DNA of 48,956 nucleotides from Trametopsis cervina. Taxonomy: Eukaryota > Basidiomycota > Agaricomycetes > Polyporales > Irpicaceae. The stretch is taken from assembly GCA_022385755.1 (NCBI GenBank), contig MU278375.1:179692-228647 (forward strand), written 5' to 3'. The position numbers and the translations under genes were made by a program. This document shows, piece after piece, positions 1 through 10,205 of this stretch (positions within the stretch are counted from its first letter, which is position 1; every line of letters starts with the position of its first letter). Below the pieces are notes generated by a model. The model did not search any database and was not told where the DNA came from. It worked only from the letters and a program-made list of their open reading frames with translations.

Positions 1-76
1 ACTACTGAATAAACCTCTGTATCAGGATGGAACCTCATGAAATCAGACGTCGCGCTCTGAGTGTCTGGTTCCCTTA

Positions 77-1684
77 TTAAGGCATGTCAGTCGTTTCAGG
101 CTGAGATGCCGTTTTGCTGATGTGATAGTTCTCATCGAGCATCACATTGCCAGCACTAATATCACGGTGGAGGAGACCGCCTTCCTTGTATGCTTGAAAA
201 ATGGCTGACGACGGCGTTAGCACATAAATGGGAAAATGCGTCGCGGCTACTCACTTTCGATGATATCACGGATCGCCTGTACAAGCTCTTTAGAGCTCCG
301 CATCATATACAAGGGATACGCTAGCTTCTGCACAATCCGATGGTGGTAGTGGCGACGCAGCCAAGCGATCGGTCGCACGGCATCCGTCTTGTCGAGGCTG
401 TCCTGTGTGGCAGTGGCCTGCTTCTTGCCGCTACTATTTAGCACATCGCCCGCAATGAACACCCAAGGGAGATGTTTGACACTGATGTCTTCCAGCAGAT
501 CGTAGACGGCCGCCTCCGAGAGCGAGTCTTCGACGTCAGGATGCCACGAGTCTTTCAGGAACAGCAGTTCCTTCTCCTCCAACCCCCACGCATAGTAGGC
601 GCGTGTCGCACGTCCACACGGTGAGTTGGCGTCGAAGAAAGGCCGGCACACAATGTACTCAGATCGCTGCTTCTCCCCGTCTCGGAACACCTTCAGCTTG
701 TATGCAGGATATGGGGAGTCAATCGACATCTTCAGCTTTTCTCGCTGTTCCTCATTTGTCTGCTCGTTGATCTTCGAATTGATCGCAGCCTTGAGCGCAT
801 CGAACTCGGCAGACGTGGCCCGCACAGCACTCGAGTCGAACCCTCGCTGTTCCGCCGTTGCATGCTCGTATCGCCAGAGGAACTCGCTCAGGTAGTTGTT
901 GCTCCCGTCCACATAGTTGAACGCTTCGGTTACTGCAGCACCAGACCGGTCCCAGCGGATGATACGCGCGTTGTGGCCGAGGATCGAGACAGAGTAGAAG
1001 TGAGTGCGGTGCTGCATTTTCATCGCCCACGTCGCGTAGTCGATCTGCTGGCCGCGGTTCTTGATTCCGTCCATCGACAGTTTCTCAAGAGGCGCGGGCT
1101 TCTGGTCGGAAGGGGTGGCGCCCTCAGTTACAAACCCATCGTGGCGTTCGGCCGACTTCACCTCCCACAGTATGTGGGCGTCATGCATGTAGCTAGTGCC
1201 AAAGCTGTCGGCGTAACCGTCGGTCTTCAGTAGAAGGGTGCAGTCAGGCTTGATCTTTGAAGTGCTGTCTGGCTGATCAGACGTGTTATGTAGCTTGAAT
1301 GACGGGCAACATCCCGATGCCTCAATGGCGGCAACCTGTAAGAGATGTGAAGCATGAGCTTCGATGACCGCCAAGCATGACAAAGACAGAGACTCTTACC
1401 AAGGGCTGGTACATTGATTTCTCATTGCATTTATCAGGCATAGCCGAAAAATTGGCGATTGGGGACTTCGAAAATTTCTTACGACCTTTGAGAGGAAGGT
1501 GCGTCTTGAGAAACTCTGGGACAGAGAACGAGCCGACGAAATAGCCGATCATTTCGATATCTAGTTCTTTACGCCTTCTCACAATATTCGAAAAGTTCTG
1601 TACACAGCGACTTAATGCTTGAGCATTCAGTTTGAACGGCGATGACTTTGCGAATGTGGGAGACAAGGGGCGTGGGGTATGCAT
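77..1684 (-). CDS. FunK1-type (fungal-type) protein kinase, C-terminally truncated or running off the window
   Basis: Three exons join cleanly: 1684-1400, 1335-255 and 204-77 (introns of 64 and 50 nt, GTAAGA and GTGAGT donors), giving 497 residues. The protein matches the FunK1 family of basidiomycete kinases: an N-terminal FVGSFSVPEFL stretch, the middle PCGRATRAYYAWGLEEKEL and KDSWHP motifs, the RRHYHHRIVQKLAYPL block, and the catalytic loop LLHRDISAGNVML in exon 3. The family normally continues with a DFD/DWD metal-binding motif and about 200 more residues. Here the frame stops at TAA (79-77) about 28 residues after the loop with no such motif. A later frame near the edge reads SMRFHPDTEV, which resembles the family's next block, so a deletion or unseen splicing is possible. 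The start at 1684 is backed by a TATA-like box 53 nt upstream. Substrate unknown. Confidence 0.8.
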
Positions 1685-1737
1685 ATTCGTGCGGATGGCG
1701 CGAGAAAAGGAGACATACCAGCAGTAGTTTCGAGCAC

Positions 1738-1745
1738 TATTTATA
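1738..1745 (-). promoter_or_regulatory. TATA-like box of the FunK1 kinase gene
   Basis: TATAAATA on the minus strand, 53 nt upstream of the proposed ATG at 1684. This spacing fits a fungal TATA element with a short 5' leader. Inference from sequence only. Confidence 0.4.
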
Positions 1746-2003
1746 TCGGATCAAGTTGAGTTGGCCACCAGGGGTTGTGACTCGAGGCAGTGATGTGGCC
1801 AAGGCAGAGGACAATGACGGTTTGAGCACAAACTCAGCGACTGCCTGATTCGGATGTTGTAACAAAGGTCGATTCAACTGCCACCGGCCCCTCTCAGACG
1901 CCGACCACCTCGATACCCAGCTGAACCAGAACCTCTGTCTGAAAACATCCACAGGGCTCAATGAATAACGATGTGATTACTATCGAGTCCACGCATATGG
2001 ATT

Positions 2004-2821
2004 TCAGATGCGCTCATTGTACCTCAGTGTTGCATACCGCTGCGCACGACGGGCCTCTCGTTCGTCCTTGTCGTCTCCCGGTTCGTGCATGAGTAATAAG
2101 CTGATGTATGCTCCGTGCGCAAGAACATGGGCGTATGCATGCGCAGTCCAGATCTGCTCTTGTGTTTTTGAGGTCTATGCTCACCTTCCACCACGCCGCC
2201 TGCCCTTCGCACTGCCGCTGACTCACGCTCGCCTGTCTCTCCGCTTCCTTAATATGCCACTCCGACTTGCAGAAGACGTGCTGGACGCGCCATCCCAGCC
2301 CTTTCTCTGCCGTCTTCTGACGTTGCACAAAACATGTCCTCGCCAGCCGTGTACGCCGGAGATGTCAGCCTCGTGCTAAGAGGATGTGTCTGTGCAAGAA
2401 CACGATAGCCAAGATGCTCGCGCTCGCACTCTATGCCCCTGTGGGTGAAATGTCGTTTTCTGCGCGTCGCCTTTGAGACAGCTTGTCGTTGACGGTGTTG
2501 GTCACTTATTTAGGTTACGCTGGCCGTGTCGATGTCAGTCCATCAGGAACGGGTTCCGTGACGTCCTCCGTTGGGAACATTGATTATCTCGACAAGGTTC
2601 TATAGAGTCGGTATCACCAGAATTATATCAGGTTGCACAAAGTTCAAAAGTAAAGCCGTCGTAATTTATCTACGGGAGGTTACCTGTTCTCCACGTCTGC
2701 CATCGGCCAGGCACATCTGCGTGTTATCGGGGATAAGATCGGACAATGCTTCGCCGACACGTGTGACTTGCAGCTTCACCTTCACCTCCTTCCTTCCCAG
2801 AAGCGTCACTGGTCGCTGCAT
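2004..2821 (-). pseudogene. Unrecognised minus-strand locus with coding-like exons, possibly decayed
   Basis: Three stretches look coding. An ATG at 2821 opens a 46-codon frame to a GTAACC donor at 2683 (…PDNTQMCLADGRRGEQ). A later exon reads GLGWRVQHVFCKSEWHIKEA and ends at 2227 on a GTGAGT donor. A 73-nt intron (2226-2154) then joins a last exon (2153-2004) reading IWTAHAYAHVLAHGAYISLL and ending RRAQRYATLRYNERI-stop. Between the first and second stretches, plausible peptide (for example SPAYTAGEDMFCATS) sits in a different frame from its neighbours, so either further introns or frameshifts are needed. I do not recognise the family. It could be a small hypothetical gene or a pseudogene; the last splice junction is the best-supported part. 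Confidence 0.3.
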
Positions 2822-4141
2822 ACGCGCCACCTCTCGGACTCGCTAGCCGTCTATCTGTCATCATCGCCCCTCAGCTTCGGCCGCATCGTCTTCACAAGCC
2901 TGCAGCTGCATATGATGCACCGCGCGTTCTGTCAAATTTCCTGGAACTCGGATTCGAATGGTCAGTGCAGGCAATGACCTCTCTCGCGACGACGAGCGTA
3001 GCGGCCGTCTTATTCTACAGGTGAGTATCAATGCGCTGCGTGTCTGTTCTAGCGAATGCTGAGTCAACGCAGCCATGAGTCCGTTGGGACCACCCGTTCA
3101 GCGCATCGATCTCCTGGAGCCCTCTGCAGCATTATGCTCTGTGGCTGACAGCTCCGCCGCTCTCTATTCGCCTCACGCAAGCAAGACACACTGCATATGG
3201 CAGCGTTCACAGATCTGAGGGGTAGACCCTGGATCCTGCTTGCGCCCGGCCGGATCCTCCGCACTATGTTTTCACAGCACGGGTTAGGTGATTCTTAACA
3301 ACTTACTGGATCTATCTCACGAGGCGTGGACACTGCATTCAGCGAGCCCTATGACTGACAGCTATTCTAGTTTGCCTCCGTGTTCGGCTCGTGCCTACCC
3401 GTATCAAATAGCTCGTTGTCTGTTCGCCCGCGCTCTATGGTTCGGCTTCTACAATTGTGCGTCGTGCTGCACAATGTCCATGAAGATATGTAGTCAAGCG
3501 TGCTGTGGAACGTCATCGGTGGGCCATGCTGCTTGTCTCGCTACGTGCCCCGTGCCTAACCCCTTCCCAGTCCCACACTCGCACTGCTCCTGCACGCTGC
3601 GCTTACGGAGAAACACAGGCAACACACGTGATGGCGGTTTGTACGACGTCCATGAATGGAGGGGTCACACAGGACTGCCGGAGGAGGATTGTACCCTGTC
3701 AGCCTGCCTATGGTGGTGAGGTGCGGTGCAGAATCCTTCGTGGCCCTCACAGACGGTTCCTGCGCTAACGAACGATTTGAACAGGTACTGGACGAAGGAC
3801 AGGTCTTAACAGCGCGAGGAAACGGGATATGAGCGCCGTGGCTATCGCATAACGCCTTTTGAGAGAGGGCCGTTGTTGGACTTTGCGACAGCTATATAGC
3901 TGGAATTCGGTAATATGATAGCTGCAGTGATTTCCTTCTCGTAGGATCTGCACATTTCTCACAAAATATGGTTTCTGGACAAGCCTACATAAGCTTCCCT
4001 GCAAGTTGGAGTGCTACGTGAGGCTTGGTTCAGAGGCGTGATGGTGAACAAGATGCACTGCACAAGGGTTGACCTGATTCGGACTTAGACGCCATCACAC
4101 CGGCGCTTCACAAGCAACCAACTTCAACTGCAACCGCTACG
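2822..4141. other. Intergenic region, no convincing gene
   Basis: About 1.3 kb between the weak minus-strand locus and the Crinkler-like kinase. Open frames on both strands (up to 143 codons at 3288-3719) show no recognisable domain, no consistent splice structure and no family-like composition. The last 100 bases are the 5' leader of the downstream gene. Confidence 0.5.
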
Positions 4142-6493
4142 ATGGCTCATCAATCTGTCTCCGGCACCACTCAGTATGTCGTATATATGCCTTACAACGA
4201 ATCGGCTCTCGCCATTCCGGTACGCGTCGATGTCGGGGCATATGTTGAAGACCTAAGGATTGCGATCTGCGAGCATCACACGTTCAAGCATCGTGTGAGA
4301 TCCGAGGCAATTTATCTCTACGCTGTGAGTTATTCACCGCAGTATGGTATTGGTGATGAGGCAAAACCTACCTACTTCGACAGTGTGTCGAGTTGCCCAA
4401 TGGCGGTGATAAGGCGAAGCGTTACGAGGCAGCCATCATGTGGCTTGAACACAACAGGGATGTTAAGGAGATGGAGCCTTCAGATTTCTTGGCAGAATAT
4501 GATCAAATACCGGCACCCGTCGACGCGAAAGCGATAGACGTGATTGTGGCCACTAACTCTAGTGCGTTTTTTGTTCATTCAGCATCCAGAAATTCAAGTC
4601 TGACTAATTCGAATGTCTTCAGTTTTGCAACGTTTGTCGGGTAAGTGATCAACAGCATCCCCTCGAGCATGCCGAGTTGATACATGTACCTTGGAATAGC
4701 CAAGGGCCATCATCCAAATCCTACACTCCCCTTCACTGCTCCTAAACGGCTAAGCGATTTAATCACTTTCGCATGTGGCGGTGACGTCGGCCTCACGGCT
4801 ACCGGCGTGCGTGGCCATGTGCTCAACCAGTTGGACGCGTTCTGGAGGAAGGTCGTTCGCAATTCGGCATGCAATTAGTGAGTATCTGATCGCGTCACCG
4901 AGCACCAACTCATTTTGTCGCACAGTAAGAAACCAATCCCTTTCCCTGTCGTGATTAGTCTACCGACCGAAACATACAGGTGGTCGCCGCGCCCTGATGT
5001 AACCTTCCTCGAGCGCAACATCCCTCGTTTCTTAGTCCAATTTGATTCTCCCGACAGAGAACAAGGTGAAAGCCGGTTCATTGTGTATGCGTCATGCATG
5101 TTCCGCCTACTAGCGCGTCTAAAAGGCGTAGGCAGACCGAGGAAAGGGGAGGATCCAGCGAGCGAAGGAAATGTTGGATCTAGCAAAGGAACGCGTGTGC
5201 CGAGCAAAGAGGAGAATTTCCTGAATGACGAGGCTGACAAGAGCGTCATTCTCATGGGGGCATATTTCTCAGACTCCTGGCAACTCGTTCGTTACTTTTT
5301 CTTCGTAAATGAAGAGAACGACGTGCGTCCCTAGACATTCGTTTAACCTGCCTCCTGACTCTTGCGCGCATCTATTTCCAGGTCGGCTATGAGCCTGAAA
5401 CTTTCAACATGAAGGATCCTATCCAATTCTCGCAATTCCTTCTTGAGTTCTACAATTACACATTGAATGTTGCGCTGGTATCCAACAAGTCCAATGTAGT
5501 GCCTGACATGGCCGCAATCAGCAAACAAATCGCGGAAGGTATCCAAAAGAGCTTCCATACGGAGGGCATCTCGAAAGATGGAGAAGAGGCCAAGAGCGGT
5601 AGCAGCCAGCACCATTACGACACTCGTCCAATTACAGAGCAATATGATGCCGCCGAGATCCGCGCTGCAATAGTTAATGGTCTCCGGAGGACACAGTATC
5701 AAGTGGATGAAGACGACGAGTTTCGCCCTTTTATCGACGTAGGTGTCAGAACACATGTGCGCTGCTTTATGCTAACAATTAGGTGCAGCTACCGGATCAT
5801 GTTATGGAGGCAACTGGTCCTAATCACCAGAAACTTATTGTGAAACTCGTCCGCAAATCGTCTAATGAGCGCGCCTTTCTTGAAGAGCTATCAAAGCAGA
5901 AGTCGCCGCTGAACCATATTGTTCCCCTGCTCGCCACCTTCCCGTCGCGTTTGGGGACTCTGTTGATCGTCGAAAGGGGAAACTCTCTTCAGGTATTCGC
6001 GGGTGGCAAGGCCGACGTCAACACAGCGGAACGATGGAGCCGGGAGCTCATTGAAGCTGTTGCCTTCCTCCACCAGCAAAATATCGCGCACTTGGACATC
6101 AAGCCCGGGAACATCATATGTACTCTCAGGGGGCACAAACTTCTCCTCATCGACTTCGACATTGCGATGAGATGCAAGAGCGCGGATGAGACCATCAAAA
6201 AGTCTTGCGGGACTGTTGGATGGAGTGCTCCGGAAATCGTTATTGAGGATGGCAAGCCGTTGCAGGCATTCAGCCCCATTCGGGCTGATCTATGGTCCAC
6301 TGGGAAGGTCCTGCAGCTTATTACTGATATGTGCGACCGTTCTGCGTTCAAGCCACTCATGGAGATGCTCCTTGATCTGGATCCTAAACGGCGGCCTCTG
6401 CTTCATGAAGTGGTCGATGAAGAATCCGTCTCTTGGCCTACTACGCAACTTGCCCAAGCATTTGAACGCTATCGCATTGACGTGGGGAATTAG
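4142..6493 (+). CDS. Crinkler-like N-terminal domain fused to a C-terminal protein kinase
   Basis: Seven exons (4142-4324, 4384-4561, 4623-4640, 4700-4877, 4926-5322, 5382-5738, 5783-6493) join in frame to 673 residues. Residues 1-120 have the layout of the Crinkler (CRN) header, a ubiquitin-like fold: an opening strand with PVRVDVGAYVEDLRIAI, then IYLYA-VELPNGG, MEPSDFLAEYD and a closing AIDVIVATNS strand. Residues 120-430 are an uncharacterised middle region. The C-terminal 237 residues are a kinase: candidate ATP lysine in LIVKLVR, catalytic loop HLDIKPGN, DFD in place of DFG, and GTVGWSAPE. No clear glycine-rich loop is seen. Oomycete CRN8 has the same order (CRN header plus kinase). Fungal CRN-like proteins are widespread and their role is unproven. 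No signal peptide is visible. The 18-nt third exon is the least certain call. Confidence 0.75.
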
Positions 6494-6578
6494 GTGACAG
6501 TGGCGGGGTTTAGTTGGTAAGTTGGGGAGGCCTCGCCTCGTGAGAGTACTTTGCGGCCCGTATACCGCTCACCTACGC

Positions 6579-6655
6579 GAAGTGGTAGATGAAGAGCTCT
6601 GTTTCGTGGCCTATTGCGTAACTTTGCAAAGCATTTGAGCATTGTCGCAGTGTCA
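6579..6655 (+). pseudogene. Degenerate tandem copy of the 3' end of the Crinkler-like kinase gene
   Basis: Bases from 6579 align with 6407 onward of the kinase's last exon, at an offset of 172 nt. Both begin GAAGTGGT.GATGAAGA, and later blocks such as GTGGCCTA / TTGGCCTA and AAGCATTTGA match. The copy has a one-base insertion relative to the gene and reaches an in-frame TGA, so it cannot encode the kinase tail. It lies just after the functional stop codon and looks like a local duplication scar. Confidence 0.6.
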
Positions 6656-6659
6656 AAGA

Positions 6660-7263
6660 CAATCCGGGGACGATGGAAGGTACTAGCAGTTGAAGAGGGA
6701 TCCCCGCGTTGGGAAGCATGCATAATGTTACCTGTGTTTTTGATCGGTCCAGTACCAACAGTATCTCGAAACCCTGACTCGCCTGCATCTCTCGTCCGAC
6801 ATACCACCTGACGTATGAGCGACGAGCGACACAACGCTCATGCTGCGAGAACGCGATTGCCCATGATAACGAACAAGGAGCACTGCGCCTCTATTCTGTG
6901 ACGAATACTGTCATGAGCTTGTCAGGCCCGGGCACAACCCTCGCCCCATCCGCATTTACCACCGCGCCTCTTCGCCGTACCTTGAGCCAGAATCCACTAG
7001 GCTCACCGTGTCTCTCATGAGTAAGACACGGAGTATGTGACGGCACCCACGGATCGAGGATCAGATTGCAGATCCTGTATACACCGACCTTTGCGCCTTC
7101 CTCACACCGGCCAGTATTTGAACATTGGCTTCTCTCGCGAGAAACGACAAGGTTGGAAATATTGTCGCCTTTGCAGGTAGATGTGTTTGCTTGCTGTGCA
7201 TCCCAGTCCTTCTGACGGAACATACATCCAGCCATTCTCCCCAAAGCGCAGCTATCTACATTT
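6660..7263. other. Intergenic region between convergent genes
   Basis: About 600 nt between the kinase relic and the 3' end of the L-amino-acid oxidase gene. Short frames only; no gene, repeat or RNA recognised. Confidence 0.5.
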
Positions 7264-9154
7264 TTACAACATCTTATACCGCGCCAACACAGCGAGCTCT
7301 ACCAGCGCCTTCACATCCTCCTCATCCGGTACACCCCACTCTTTCACCATCTCTGCCCTCTTGCTATCTCTCTCCTCCGGCTCGAGCTGACCGAGCGCGT
7401 TGTACACAGCCCTCCACGCCGAGTTGAGCGCACCGAGCACCCACGCATGGTGCGCCGACGTCGCCTCGCCCGCAATGTGCAGCCGGCCGTTCCTCCCTGC
7501 CGGGCTCTTCATACTCGCGAACAGGCTGTTCCCCTGCTCGGACTGCCCGAACTGGCCAGGCCCGAACAGAGCAAACGCGCCGCGTGCGTGCGGGTCGTTA
7601 TGCCAGTCGTACGCGAACGCATCGAGCAGCGGGCCCATCGCCTCTCGGGACACGCCGTGCAGTTGCGATAGGTTGTCCAGCGTGAGCTCGACGAGCTGTG
7701 CAGCCGCGTCTGTACCACTGGGCTGCGCAAGGCCGCCGAGACGCTGTGCGTCCTGTGCCCAGGTGTAGCTTGCCAGGAGCACACCGCTCGGCGTCCCGGT
7801 TGTGGTGAGACCGTACGACGGGTAGACGCATGTACGGATGGGGAGGTCGGTCGAGGAGGATCCACCTTTGATCGGGCGATCATTCATGATCTTCGGGTCT
7901 TCCCACCAGCGCGACTTGAACTTGAGAGCGACCTTGGTCGACGTATCATAATTCAGCGCGCGGATGGCTACTCGCTGCGTGTAAGACAGGTCCTCCCTTG
8001 AGATGTCGATGGCGGCAAGACATCCAAGCGGCGCAGTGCAGATTACCTGGGAGTACGTGTGCTCTTCCACCACGTTCCCTGCGGGAGGGTAGTCAGGATG
8101 GCTTGGACATGTAGATGACAGGCGTGTACATACAGCGTGATCGTGTTACCACCTTCACCCCTCCCGGTATTGTTGCAATAGTCGTCACACGCGCATCCGT
8201 CACTGGCTGCACACTGAGCTTCTTGGCCATCCTATCAGTGATATGGTCAGAGCCTCCGTCAATACAGTACCAGCTATAGTCCAGTGGCTTTCCCTGTTTG
8301 CCGGAGTCCGTCTTGGCTGTGGACGACCCAAAGTCCATCGCGTCCATCGTGCTCTCGACGAACGCGTCGTTGTAAAGCCCCGTCGCGGTCTGGAACGTCT
8401 CAAGCCACTCAACTACGGGCTCGGGATACTTTTCCTTCGACAACAGATACCCGCGCGTCGAATATGGGTCCTGCTCCGCAAGCAGCTTCCATGCCTCAGG
8501 GAACGGCAGATTGTTGAATGCTTCGGAGTATGGCTTGAAGATGGCGGCCGCAACATTGTCTACGCCCTGTTGCACAAAGCTGTCTGGAACCGTGCCGCCT
8601 TGCGTCTCAGATACGCCGTAGATGTCGACGCCCTGTGGAGTCGGATCCGCCGAATTGTGCCGCACGCCGTTATACATGTCGAAAGTGTTGTTGGCGTCAT
8701 ACTTGTACTCGATAAGCAGGTCATCGAGCTCGAGACGATCGAAGAGATTGAACACGCGTTTCATGAATGGGATATTCGGGAAGCGCATCGCACCGATGTC
8801 GACGTAGTCGTATCGACGAGGGTCGTTGACGGGCGCGTCACGCGCCTCTGGGGTGAAGCGGTGGGTGAAGATGCGGCCGCCGATGCGGTTGTTGGATTCA
8901 AGAATCTCATAAGGGATACGGAGCGTTTCGAGGATCATTGCCGCATACAGACCCGCGCATCCAGCTCCGACGATGCCTATGGGGCGCGTGGACGATGGAG
9001 GGCCTTCGGGGATGGGCTGTGGAGGTGTCGGGATTTGTCTGCCTGGCCCCTGGAAGATGGAATTATGCCATTCGATGGTCTTGTTCACAACATGCTTGGC
9101 AGCATTCGCGCGGACGCTGCTGTAATCTTGGGAGCGAACAGCGAGGTTGACCAT
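7264..9154 (-). CDS. L-amino-acid oxidase (flavin amine oxidoreductase)
   Basis: Two exons, 9154-8134 and 8078-7264, joined by a 55-nt intron (GTATGT...CCGCAG), encode 611 residues. The N-terminal FAD-binding motif GIVGAGCAGLYAAMIL starts at about residue 60. It is followed by NRIGGRIFTHR and GAMRFP, which contact FAD in this family. Near the C-terminus, RLHIAGEATSAHHAWVLGA is the second flavin-binding signature. Length and order match fungal L-amino-acid oxidases, which deaminate amino acids to 2-oxo acids with release of ammonia and hydrogen peroxide. Preferred substrate cannot be read from the sequence. No N-terminal signal peptide is evident, so an intracellular enzyme is more likely. A TATATAAT element lies about 125 nt upstream. 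It is divergently transcribed from the next flavin oxidase gene. Confidence 0.88.
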
Positions 9155-10205
9155 GATTGTACTGTTGGGGTGCTCAGAAGCGCGATATCGTTGAATCCCA
9201 AGCAGACCGACTTACCACAGGTAGTTGGGAACAATATAAGGGGAGACTATGGGAGAATAGCCCCATGGTGCCGCACTAGATATATAATCGCCGTTGTACG
9301 TGGACGAGGTCAGGAGAACAGGCAGCCTCTGAGTCTAACCACGGGATACACTGAGCTGTATTCCGGCGGTTCGTTTGACAGCCAGACACCAGCCTTCCTG
9401 GAGATGTCGGTATCTGAGCCTACAAGAGAATTTGACAGCCACGGGAAGGACTCTATCATAATCATAGTAGACGCTGGCTAATCAGATGATAGAGCGGCGA
9501 TCATCTGCTGCAGCTCGTCGACCTTACGCCTGAGGGAGATGCTGGTACTGACCTGCACCACGTATCAACGCCAGATTGTGCGTGGGTTTGTGAGCCAAGA
9601 GCAGCTCCCTGTCTGTTTTTGCTGCAGGCGTTGAGTTTTGCATCTCCTGTGGATGTTCCAGCACGGCACCTTCTCAGTTTTTGTGCACAAAAAGCGTAGC
9701 ACAGACGTTGTGGATTCGTTGCAGCTGAAAGTGCGAGCTGTCTGTCACTGACTGCTTCTTCTCTTCTATCGATACACGTTTACGGCTACACACATGAGAG
9801 GATACAATGGTCCCGGGATGCATGGAACGTCCACACCTGAGTCCATTCCAGCGCCAGTGTTATGCAATACGAATGTATTTGCACGCCTCGTCTGTAGGAC
9901 CACCGCTGTTTGCTGTTCGCCGTTCATCATGTGGCTCAAATGACCTCATGGATCTGTGACAAGATGGTAAGCCGTGCACTTCTCGCATACTGAGACGTCG
10001 CCAGTGCGCACACGAGTACCTTCCATTCCATGCTTCGCAATGTATATGATCTTGACAGTGGCGTCGTTTGTGGTCGCCTATCCATTCGAGAAATCAGCAA
10101 ATATCCTGAAGTGAGCGGCGAAGCCCATCTCCTCTCATCTGTGTGCTTATAACCGCTGCAAAAGCAAGTTGGTCACCCTCAAAATCGCGCATCTCATCAC
10201 CGCCC
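9155..10205. other. Divergent intergenic region with a short coding-like relic
   Basis: This 1.05-kb space separates two divergent flavin oxidase genes and must hold both promoters. On the minus strand, 9640-9482 contains a protein-like stretch starting MQNSTPAAKTDRELLLAHK. It continues in another frame as SLRRKVDELQQMIAALSSD-stop. The one-base frame change and the small size suggest a broken gene fragment, perhaps the coiled-coil start of an F-box-like protein, rather than an active gene. Nothing else is recognised. Confidence 0.35.

Noticed and set aside
3288..3719. 143-codon plus-strand frame
   Set aside because: Cysteine-rich but without signal peptide, spacing pattern or splice support; composition is like shuffled intergenic DNA.
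8243..9481. 412-codon open frame on the plus strand
   Set aside because: It lies antisense to the L-amino-acid oxidase exon, which has strong motifs and correct splicing; the plus frame has no domain and is a high-GC shadow.
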